From NCBI RefSeq assembly GCF_028656955.1, contig NZ_JAMDGY010000057.1:1-50348 (forward strand): a stretch of DNA of 50,348 bases, read 5' to 3'. Below the pieces are notes generated by a model. That model was not told the origin of the DNA, made no database searches, and saw only the letters and a program-made list of their open reading frames with translations. Of the stretch, positions 1 to 10,900 are shown piece after piece (the stretch's first letter is position 1; every line of letters starts with the position of its first letter). This DNA is from Pseudomonas fontis (lineage in GTDB: Bacteria > Pseudomonadota > Gammaproteobacteria > Pseudomonadales > Pseudomonadaceae). The position numbers were made by a program, and so were the translations under genes.

Positions 1-71
1 CGCCGTAAGGGCGGAAGGGGTCCTAAAGTCGAACAAAATCAACAAAATAAACCCACAACCTAAAATCCCCA

Positions 72-1763
72 TCACCCCGCCACCACAGAAACAATAATCG
101 GCCCACACACCGCCAACAGCACATTGGAAATCGCATAACACACCGTAAACCCGATCACTGGCGTGTTACTGCCGGACTGCTCGATGATCTTGTTCATCGA
201 TGCCGCCTCGGTCTGCGCCCCAGCCAGCGCACCAAACAGGATCATCGGGTGCAGCCTCAGCACGTAGCGCCCGAAATACAGGCTGACCAGAGGCGGCAAC
301 AGCGTCACCACGACCCCACTGAGCAACAGCGACACCCCATGTTCCTGCATCGCCGCCAATGCCGCCGGCCCGGCCAACAGCCCGACGACCGCACCAAACG
401 CAGTCAACCCGAACTCGGAAAACGCCCACTGCGCCGCCGGCGGCAACGCGCCAAACTCCGGTTTGCGTGAATTGACCCAGCCAATCACCAGGCTGACTAC
501 CAGCACCCCTCCCCCAACCCCAAGCTCGACTGGGATCATGCCGATATGGGTAGACAGCAGTCCCAGCAGCGAGCCAAGCACCATCCCCAGGGTATGCACG
601 GCGATATCACTGCGATAGTCGCTCTTGCGCACCCGTCCGATCCGCGCTGCCAGCGCTTCGACACTGGCCGTACGCCCGGTCAGCGAAATCACATCCCCCC
701 GACGCAATACGGTATTGGGCAACAGCGGCAGCTCATACCCCTGGCGCGTGATGGTATTGAGGAAACAGCCCATGCGCCCACTACCCAACAAGCGTGTCCT
801 GATTTCGTGGATGGTCTTGCCGGCCAGCTCCGCCGAGGTCAACACGATGTCCAGCGTAACCGTAGGGAAGGACAACACCTGCGGATGGTCGATTTCAGTG
901 CCGATCCACTCAGGCAGCGCACTGACAGCCTCCCGCAAGGCATAAATACCGACGATATCGCCCGCCATCAACGTCAACCCGGTGTCGCGTTCAAGTACCT
1001 CACCGTTACGCACCACCCGCTCGACGCTCAACCTGGGGTGCAACTGTTCGAGGTCAGCAATCAGGCTGCCATCTGCCGGCCCGCCCGCCTGAACGCTGTA
1101 GGCGCGAACCACGATGCGCGTGTAGGCAATGCTGATGCCGTCTTCGTCCTTGTTGATGCCCAACGACTGCTCCAGCTCGCGGGCACTGGCCTTCAGGTCG
1201 ACACCCAGCAGCTTCGGGGCAACGCTGCCGACAAACACGATCAAGCCGATAGTGCCGAACAGGTAGGTGATGGCATAGGCGATGGCCATGTGGCTGTTGA
1301 GCTGGGCCTTGGCCGCTGCATCCAACGGCAGGTGATTGATGGCACTGCTGGCCGTGCCCATGATCGCCGTGTCGGTCATCGCCCCCGCCCCAAGCCCGGC
1401 GGTAAAGCCTGCATCGAAGTCGTACACGGCATACATCATCAGGATGCTGCCCAGCGCCGTTAAACACAGCACCACCGACAGGATCACCAGTTTGAGCGTG
1501 CCGCGGTTCAGGCTGCCGAAAAACTCCGGCCCGCTCTTGAAGCCCACGGCGTAAATGAACATGGCAAAGAATACCGACTTCAGCACCGAGGGTACTTCCA
1601 GGCCGATCTGCCCTATCAGCAAGCCCATCAGCAAGGCCCCGGCCACCGAGCCCAGGTGGAAGCTGCCCAGGCGGATACGGCCCACCAGGACGCCCAGGGC
1701 AATCGCCAGGAACACCGCGATTTCAGGCGAGTTACGCAAGGCATTCAAGACGAAGTCGATCAT
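72..1763 (-). CDS. AspT/YidE-family putative aspartate:alanine-type exchanger
   Basis: This is an inner-membrane protein of the aspartate:alanine antiporter (AAEX) family, 563 residues long, close to E. coli YbjL/YidE and AspT. Hydrophobic segments flank a central cytoplasmic region of about residues 205-375. That region contains two RCK-C-like modules, marked by the repeated pattern 'aGk.I..i' followed by 'l..GDii.l'. The C-terminal half repeats the membrane architecture and ends in the conserved 'GALAGAQTEAASMNKI' stretch. I chose the ATG at 1763 (protein starts MIDFVLNALRN) because the 30 residues upstream look like untranslated sequence and homologues start here. The Shine-Dalgarno sequence is weak. 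The gene diverges from the giant surface-protein gene. Substrate is unknown; anion or dicarboxylate/amino-acid exchange is family knowledge only. Confidence 0.85.
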   Translation of the reverse strand: MIDFVLNALRNSPEIAVFLAIALGVLVGRIRLGSFHLGSVAGALLMGLLIGQIGLEVPSVLKSVFFAMFIYAVGFKSGPEFFGSLNRGTLKLVILSVVLCLTALGSILMMYAVYDFDAGFTAGLGAGAMTDTAIMGTASSAINHLPLDAAAKAQLNSHMAIAYAITYLFGTIGLIVFVGSVAPKLLGVDLKASARELEQSLGINKDEDGISIAYTRIVVRAYSVQAGGPADGSLIADLEQLHPRLSVERVVRNGEVLERDTGLTLMAGDIVGIYALREAVSALPEWIGTEIDHPQVLSFPTVTLDIVLTSAELAGKTIHEIRTRLLGSGRMGCFLNTITRQGYELPLLPNTVLRRGDVISLTGRTASVEALAARIGRVRKSDYRSDIAVHTLGMVLGSLLGLLSTHIGMIPVELGVGGGVLVVSLVIGWVNSRKPEFGALPPAAQWAFSEFGLTAFGAVVGLLAGPAALAAMQEHGVSLLLSGVVVTLLPPLVSLYFGRYVLRLHPMILFGALAGAQTEAASMNKIIEQSGSNTPVIGFTVCYAISNVLLAVCGPIIVSVVAG

Positions 1764-1951
1764 GATCCGGACACTCGCTGGGCAGGTTAACGGCGCAGGC
1801 AGGAGGGAGCATAGTCGAGCGCGTCGCAATGTGGCTGTAAAGCCTGTGGCCAAGGGCTGAGTGACAGTGGCAAGTCCGCGAAAAGAACCTACATTGGAAC
1901 AGTGCGCTCTGTTTGTCAGGCAGGTGTCAGGCTACTCAAGAGGGACTTCTC

Positions 1952-4900
1952 ATGGCTTTTCCTGGAAAACCCATCGCCGGTAGCCACCTGCGGCCAAGAG
2001 CTCAGACCCTGGCCCTCGAACCGCGCATCCTGTTCGACGGTGCTGCCGCCACGGCCGCCGCCGACCAGCATCAAAACGCCGATCAGCCCGCCGGCAAAGA
2101 CACCACCGCGCACACCTCCCCTGTCGAAGCCGCACCCGCCCCTACTCTCACGCCCGCGCCGTCCGCCGCCCGTGCACTGCTGGTGATCGACAGCCGCGTG
2201 GAACAACGCGATCAACTCCTGGCCCAGTTGCCCGGCAACGTTACAGCCATTGTGGTCAACAGCAGCGAAGACGGCCTCGCCGCGATTTCCGCTGCCCTTG
2301 CCCAACTGGGCAAGGTGGACTCGATCCAGGTGATCTCCCACGGCGCCGCCGGCCAGTTCACCCTGGGCAACCGCACCGTCAGCAGCGACAACGTTGATCA
2401 ACTGGCAGGCACCCTGCAGCAGTGGCGCGGCAACCTCAGCGAAGGCGCCGATATCCAGCTATATGGCTGCGATGTCGGCGCCGGCAGCGCCGGGAACACC
2501 CTGGTCAGCGAACTGGCCCGCTGGACCGGCGCCGATGTCGGCGCCTCCAGCAATGCCACCGGCAGCCAGGACGCCGGCGGCGACTGGCGCCTGGAAACCC
2601 ATGCCGGCGATATCGACAAGAGCATCGCCCTGAGCGCCGTGGCGCTCTCCGACTTCCATGGCCTGCTGGCCGATGCCGCGCCCTCGGTCACCATCGGCAG
2701 CGGCGGCCAGGATGTGCTGCTGGGCGACCAGTTCAGCTTCGATGTGACCTTCACCAACGGCTCCAGCCAGGTCGGCTATGCCCCCTACATCACCCTGTTC
2801 CTGCCCAGCACCGGCAAGGACGGGGATGACGGCGTCAATTTCATCTCTGCCAGTTACCTGGGCCGTACGCTGAGCAGCAGCGTGGTGACCTTTGACGCCA
2901 ACGGCAATGCGCAAAGCCCTATCGCCAAGGACGCCAGCGGCAACTTCATCACCCTCAATGCCGCCACCTACGGCCTGCGCGCCGGCGACAGCATGGTGGT
3001 CATCAGCTTGCCCTTCGCCAGCTTCTCGGCCGACCAGCCACCGATTACCGTGCAAGTCACCGCCAGCCTGAGCAACCTGGCCGATACCAGCTTCTCCACC
3101 GGCTCGCCAGACCTGACCATCCGTGCCGCCGGCGGCTTCGAACTGGGCAACGACGCCCTGAACAACCCCACCAACGACCCAAGCCTGCTGCAAGCCGGCT
3201 CTGCCGGGTTCGTGGTGCACCCCACGGTGATCAGCACCCGCGAAACCATCAACACCCCCGAGGGCGAAACTGCCACCGGCCCGAATTTCGGCCGCACCCT
3301 GACACTCACCGCCACCCCCGCACCGGGGCAGACGCTGACCAATGTCGTGGTCACCCAGCCGTTGCCGGACAATATCCAGGTCACTGCCATCACCCCTGGC
3401 CCCGGCGGGACGCTGACCTCGATTACCCTGCACGACGGCACGGTGGTCACCGACCCTGCGGCGATTGCCGTACTGATCGCGGCCGATGACGCCTTCATCA
3501 CCTCGTTTACCGTCGAATACAGCGCTTTGACCGCCGCCACGGACACCGTGGTGAGCTTCTACGTGCCAGACGCTGACGCCGATGGTGACCAGGTGCTCGA
3601 CCCGACCACTGGCGCGCCTACCACCATCGTCTTCGGCCCACCAACGGCCGCCGGCCGCTGGGTGCCGCTTGACCCACGGGATGTGACTGCACCAGCAACG
3701 AATATCGAGTTCTCCGGCACTGGCACCGGTACCAGCTTCATCGCCAAGTCGATCACCCTGCTCAAGCAGGTGACCTTGCAGACCGACATCGGGCAAACCG
3801 GCATCACCCCCGGTGACACCCTGAACTACACCCTCAACGTCGCGATTTCCGACTACTTCGCCTTCGGCAAGGACTTCTTCGGTGAGGGCCAATTGGTCAT
3901 TCGTGATCAACTCAGCGACGGCCAGACCCTCAGCGGCACGCCAACCCTGACCGTCACCCTCAATGGCGTGGCACGCACCATCGCCTTGCAGACCAGCACT
4001 ACGGTGAATGCTGACGGCACCACTTCGATGGTCTTCGATATTGCCGAATCGCTGCGCGCCGGGCTGTCCAGCATTCGCGGCTGGCTCAACGGCGACCTGG
4101 CTTTTGACAACAACCTGGAAGGCGCCGTTACCGCCGTGATCAGTTACGGCGCCCTGGTCGGCCAGCGCTATACGCCACCGGCCGGCGCCCCCCACGGTGA
4201 AATCAACGAAGGCGACGACCTGGGCAACGCGGCAACAGTCGAAGGCACGGTGCTGCTCGACCTGTTCAACCTCACCGGGCAGTCCCAGAGCGATGGCTCC
4301 TCAACCACCAGCACCATCCCCACCAACAACATCGATATCAGCCTGGTCGAGGTGAACAACGGCGCGCCGCCAAGCAATGGCGAACTGCGCCCGGGCGACC
4401 TGGTGACCTTCCAGCTGAGCTACGACCTGGTCACTGGCGACTACGAGCAGTTCAAGCTCACGGCCTACCTGCCCTTGCCGCTGTTCAATGTCAGCGGCAT
4501 TACCTGGGGCTCCGGCGATGCCGCCGGCCAGTGGCAACTGGGTGGCGGCAATTCCAACCTGGGCGGCGTGCTCAGCGTGACCAGCGCCGCCGGCAACGCC
4601 ATCGTGTTCGACTTCGGCAGCTTTGCCACGTCGATCACCTCCGGCAGTCGGATCGTCGTGCAGTTCACTGTACGGGTGGGCGACCAGCCGTTCGCCGACC
4701 AGCGTTCGCTGGATGTGCTGGCCCAATCCACCCAGCAAACCACCCTCACCGACCGCACCCTGGTGTCCACGGACGTCGCCCCCATCGTGTCGATTGCCGA
4801 GCCAAGCCTGGCGATCATTCATGGCGTGGTATCGGGCAGCAACGGCACGGTGACCGGTACTTCAGGCAGTTGGAACCCGCCGGGCAGCAGCGGTGCGCCG

Positions 4901-7900
4901 TTCAATGGCAGCATCACCCAGTTGAGCGATGTCGATGGCAACGTCAGCGGCATCGACGGCGCCGACCGCCTGCGCCTGGTCTCCGCCCTGGAGAACAGCG
5001 GTGGTGGCGGCGCCTTCGATGTCACCACGCAGGTGACGCTGGCGGCCGGCTTGTCCTTCGTCAACGGCTCGCTGGCCAACGCCAACCTGCTGATCTACCG
5101 CGGTGACGGCACCCAGTTGGTGGCCGGCATCGACTACAGCGTCAGCGGCAACCAGATCACCTTCCTCGATGCCGGTGGCCAGGCCACCTTGCTCGCCGGG
5201 CGTGCGGGCACGACAAGCGACACCAGCGGCGCAAATATCGTGATCATCAGCTACGACGTGCAGGTCAGCGCCAGCATCGAGGCCAGCCGTACGCTGCAAA
5301 CCACGGCCACCTTGACCAACTATGCCAGCGTCAACGGCGGCACCGACTTCACCCCGGTCGACCTCAGCGACGTCGCCGGGCAACAGGTCGCAGCGCCCGT
5401 GGTGGTCAAGAAATACGCCGGCGGCAGCCTGGACGACAGCGACTCAAGTGCCACGCACACCACGGGCAGTGACCTGGTGGTCGGCGAAAGCATGCTCTAT
5501 GACATCGTCGTCACCCTGCCCGAGGGCGGCACCCTGAGCCTGCGCATCGACGACCTGATACCCGCAGGGTTGCGCCTGAACACCGCGTTCAACGGCAACC
5601 AGGGCTACCTGATCATCCTCACCCGCACTGGCAGCGGCGCGCTGGCGGCGGATTTTGTCGGCAACGTGGTGGTCAGTGCGGCCAATGGCATTGGCGGCAC
5701 CCTGGGCAACGACGGCGTAGGCGCTCGCCTGACCTTTGCCAGCGCCACGGCGGCAGCGGACAACATCGTCGGCAACAACAGCTTCGTCATCCGCCTGCAA
5801 CTGGTGGCTAGCAACGTCATCGGCAACCAGGCCGGCAAGGTTCTGCAGAACAACGCGCAACTGGTGTACAGCGACCCGGATGGCGACACCGCCAACGGCG
5901 CCATCGCCGTGGACCGTACCGTCACCTTGAGCGGCGGCCAGCCAATCGTCACCGTGCGTGAACCCACCCTGCAAGTGACCCAGGCCATCACTTCGACCAT
6001 TCCACCCAATGGCCTGGATGAAGGGATCAACGTCACCTTCACCATTACCATCAGGAACGGCACCAGCAACAACGACTTCAGCGCGTTCGACATCAGCCTG
6101 CTCGACACCCTGCCCACCGAGCTGGATAACGTGACCCTGAGTGGCGTGCTCTACCAGGGCGGCGCGACCAACAACGGCGGGGTTGGCTTCGAAATCGTCA
6201 ACGGGGTGCTGCGCACTGCCACAGGCGCCAATATCGATATCGCCAAGGGCGGCAGCATCGTGCTGACCCTGACAGGCGTGGTCAACGCCTCGGCCGCCAT
6301 GCACGCCGACTTCATCAGCCAGGCCAGCGTGCAATGGAGCAGCCTGGACGGCGCCAACCCCGGTGAGCGCACCGGCGTCGACGGCCTGCTCAACAGCGGC
6401 GTGCTCAACGACTACCGCACCACCTCGGTACTGGTGTTCGACGTCGCCCAGGCCATAATCCTTTCGCGTGTCGGCGGCCTGCCCGACACCAGCGCGCCCA
6501 ACCCGACCACGGCGATACAGGAAACGGTGAGCATCGGCGAGGTGATCCGCTATCGCGTGGTGGTGCTGGTGCCCGAAGGCAACAACCCCAACTACCGCAT
6601 CCAGATCACCCTGGCCAACGGCCTGGAATTCATCAGCCCGGATGCGCTGTCCAACGCCCTGCGCATCGCGTTCATCTCCAATGGCGGGCTGGTCAGCGAT
6701 GCCAACCTGATCGTTGGCGGCACGCTGGACATCAACGGCAACGAGGACAGCCCCGAAGCCCAGCCGATAACCCCCGATCTGTCGGGCCCGGCACCCACCG
6801 GGATCTTCGACCCGTCACGGGTTACCGTGGTGATCAATAGCAATGGCAGCCAGACCGTGACCTTCGACATGGGCAACGTGGTCAATGGCAACGGCAGCGA
6901 TTCGGACCTTGAAGGCATTTCGCTGGAATTCAACGTGCGCGTGGCCAACCAGACCTCCAACAGCGCCGGCGCATTGCTCAATGTCAGCGCCCTGGAGATC
7001 GTCAACGGCAATGGCCGCGCCAGCAGCGAAGTGCTGGTGGAAAAGATCGTCGAGCCAAGCTTCACCGGCATGGACAAGCACATCATTACCTTCGACCCCA
7101 ACCCTGCCGGCACCAGCGGTACGGCCACGGTCGCGGTCGACTTCACGCAGAACGGCGGCCTACCGGCATTCGATACCCAACTGAGCGACGGCTTCGCCAA
7201 CGGCAGCAATTACAGCCTGGTCAGCATTACCATCAACGGCCAGAGCTTCACGGCCGCAAACCTGCCTTTGGGCATCAGTTTCAGCACCGCCAGCGGTTTG
7301 CAGGTCAACTTCGATCAACTGGATGTCGGCGCTCAGGTCCGCGTCGTCTACCAGGTCACCCTGCCGAACAGCGTGACCATCGCCAGCACCAACGCCACCC
7401 TCACCTGGAGCAGCCTGCCCGAGGACTTCACCCAGTTCGGCGGCTCTGCGGTCGGTGTCGATGGCGCGATTGACGGCGAGCGCACCGGCAGCACGGTCGG
7501 CCCCAACCAGTACATCCTGCGCGACACGGCCGGGCTTGGGGTGATTGCCGGCACCTTGTGGAATGACACCGCCAGCGCCACCACCAGCACCACCCCGGAT
7601 GGCCCGGGGCTGGCCGGGCAAACCGTGATCCTGACCTGGGCCGGTGCCGATGGCCGGCTCGACACCAGCGCCGACAACCTGCAATTCAGCACCGTCACCG
7701 ATGCCAACGGGCAATACCGGTTCGGGGTATTGCCTGGCGGCGTGTTCCGCATCGACACCCCTGCCGGGCTGATCAGCTACCCGCAACCGCTGGGCGACCT
7801 GCGTGTGCGTATCGACAGCGACGGCCTCACCCTGGGCCAGATCGAAGTGACCCTGGCCGATGCGGCCAGCGCGCAGGCCGATGCCGGCTATGTCGAGCAG

Positions 7901-10900
7901 AACGATGCCCCGGTCAACACCCTGCCCGGCAACCAGGCAGGCTCCGAAGATGTGCCATTGGCCATCGGCGGCATCAGCGTTGCCGATGTGGACGCCAACC
8001 GCAACCCGGACCCTGCCGGGCGCACGCTGCAGGTCACTCTCAGCGTCCAGCACGGCACTTTGAGCCTGCTCAACGTGCCCGTCGGGCTCGGGATCAATGG
8101 GCAGAACACCGCCAGGCTGGAAATCACCGGCACCCTGGCCGACATCAATGCGGCACTGGCGAGCCTGCAATACCTGGGCAATACCGACTTCAACGGCATT
8201 GATACCCTCACGGTCGTCAGCAACGACCAGGGCAATTTTGGTGACGGCGACGGCGATGGCACTCCCGGGCAGAACCCTGCAGATGCCAAGCAGGACACCG
8301 ATTCGCTGCAGATCGTGCTGGAGGCGGTCAACGACACGCCTATCGCCAATGACGACTTCATCACCGCACTTGAGGCCGGTGGTACCAACAACAACATGCC
8401 GGGGATCAACCCACGCGCCAACCTGCTGAGCAACGACACTGATGTCGATATCGCCACCAATGGTGATGTGCTGCACATGGTGTCGGTGGCGCCAGGGCTC
8501 AACGGTACGGCCGTCAACGTGCCACCCCAGGGGGTAACCTCGATTCAAGGGCTGTATGGCCGTCTGGTGGTGGCTGGCAATGGCCTGTATCAGTACATCA
8601 TCGACAACAACAACCCGCAGGTGCAGGCGCTGCGCCTGGCCGGGCAGACGCTGGTCGAGCAATTCAGCTACATCATGGCCGACAAGGCCGGTGCCACAGC
8701 CAGCGCGACCTTGACCGTGACCATCCAGGGCGCCAATGACACGCCGGTCGGCGTCGACGATGACGGTGTCGCCATCGAGGCCGGCGGCAAGTTCAATGCC
8801 ACCCCCGGCAGCAATGGCGCTGGCAATGTGCTGGGCAACGACACCGATGTCGACAGCGCCGCCAACGGCGAAGTGTTGCGGGTCAGCGGTGTACGCCCAG
8901 TGGCCGAGGGGCAAGTGGGGGCCTTCGTGACCGTGCCAGCCGGGAGCAGCGCCATGGTGCTCGGTTTGTACGGCACCCTGACACTGAATTCCAATGGCGG
9001 CTACACCTATGTGCTCGACAACAACAACGCCGCGGTGCAGCGGCTCAGCGCCGGGGACCAACTGGTGGAGTTCTTCAGCTACCGGGTCACCGACCTGGGC
9101 GGGCTGGACGACGTTGCACAACTGCGCATGGTCATTCAAGGCGCCAACGACAACCCGGTAGCCAGCGACGACGTGGCTGAAGCCCAGGCCGCCTCGACCA
9201 ACGGCAGTGCCGTGGAAAGCAACCGATCGGGCAACGTCATCCTGTTCCCCAGCCGCCCCGGCACCATCAACCAGCCCGGTGGCAATGGCATCGACCAGGA
9301 CGTCGACGCAGCCGACCAGCCCAGCAGCCAACTGCTGGTCACCGGGGTAATCAACAAGCCCGAGGCCAGCTACAACCCACTCACCGATGTGCTCAGCAGC
9401 GTTGCCGGTGGTACCACGTCGAACAACGGCACCGTGGTGATCGGGCTCTATGGCACGCTGACCATCGGCGCCGACGGCTCCTTCCTCTACAACGTTGACA
9501 GCAACAATACGACCGTTCAGGCGCTGCCGGCAGGTACCACCCTGACCGAGGTGTTCAGCTATGAAGTCACCGACACCAAGGGCTTGACCGACATCGCCCA
9601 ACTGGTAATCACCGTGCATGGGGTCAATGCCCCTCCCGTGGCGCAAATTGTGGTCGCCATCGCCACCGAAGCCGGTGGTGTAGACAACCTCGCCCCTGGG
9701 GTCAACCCGACGGGCGATGTAACGGTCAATGCCTTCGACCCGGATGGCGACCCGATCACTGTGGTCGGCATACGTACCGGTAGCCCCAATGATGGCGGTA
9801 GCAGTATCGCGGTCACAGCCGGCGGCACGGTAATTGTTGGCCAGTACGGCACGCTTACGTTGTTCCCCGATGGCACCTACAGCTATGTCGTCGACAACGA
9901 CAATGCCGACGTCCAGGCCCTGCGGCGCAGTTCCGACCTGTTGCTAGAACGCTTCACCTACACCATTTCCGACGGTGTCGGGGCAACGCCGGAAACCGAT
10001 GATGGCGAGATTTTCGTGTTGATCCGCGGGCAGAACGACACCCCGGTGGCGGTGAACGACAGCAATCTCGCCATTGAAGCGGGTGGCCTGAACAACACCA
10101 CCCCCGGCCAGGACCCGAGTGGCAACGTGCTGGACAACGACAGGGACGTCGATGGCGGCGAAGTGCCCGGTGACCTGCCCAACCACGACTATGGCGAAAC
10201 CCGCGCCGTGGCCTCGGTAAGCACGGGTGCCGGTACTCCTGGCACCCTGGGCAGTGAACTGCGCGGCACCTATGGTTGGTTGACCCTGAATGCCGACGGC
10301 AGCTACACCTACCGGCTGGACAACAGCCTGGCGGATGTCCAGGCTCTGCGGGTGGGTAACAGCCTCCAGGACCTGTTCAGCTACAACGTCATCGACGCCG
10401 CCGGTGCCCAGGCCTCCGCCAACCTGACCATCGACATCCAGGGCGCCAACGACACCCCGGTCGGGCAAAACGACAGCGCTACCGCCGTCGAGGCAGGTGG
10501 CGTGGCCAACACCACGCTAGGCAGCAACCCGACGGGCAACGTGCTGGCCAACGACATCGATGTCGACCGCTTTGGCGAAACCCTCAGCGTCACCGGCTTC
10601 AGGCAAGGCAACGTCGCGGCCCTGCCGGGGGGCACACTGCAAGGCCTCTATGGCAGCCTGGTGCTCAATGCCAACGGCAACTACAGCTACGTGCTGGACA
10701 ACAGCAACCCGGTGGTCCAGGCCCTGCTCACGGCAAACGACACCCTGCTCGAGCGCTTCACCTACAGCTTGCGCGACCTGGCCGGGGCTACCAGTTCCGC
10801 GGTGCTGACCATCACCATTCACGGCAGCAACGATGCCCCGGTCGCGGTCGATGACACGGCGCTTGCCGTCGAAGCCGGCGGCACCTTCAATGGCACCCTG

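Noticed and set aside
1..71. Hairpin CGCC-GTAAG-GGCG at the window start as a terminator of the AspT-like gene
   Set aside because: The stem is cut by the window edge and lacks a clear T-tract, so it cannot be judged.
1913..1951. Upstream TTG start for the giant protein
   Set aside because: It adds 13 atypical residues. The ATG at 1952 has a strong AAGAGGGA site at proper spacing.
7160..9646. 828-codon open frame on the minus strand
   Set aside because: It is a shadow of the giant gene, low in complexity and rich in Gly/Val/His, with no recognisable domain.
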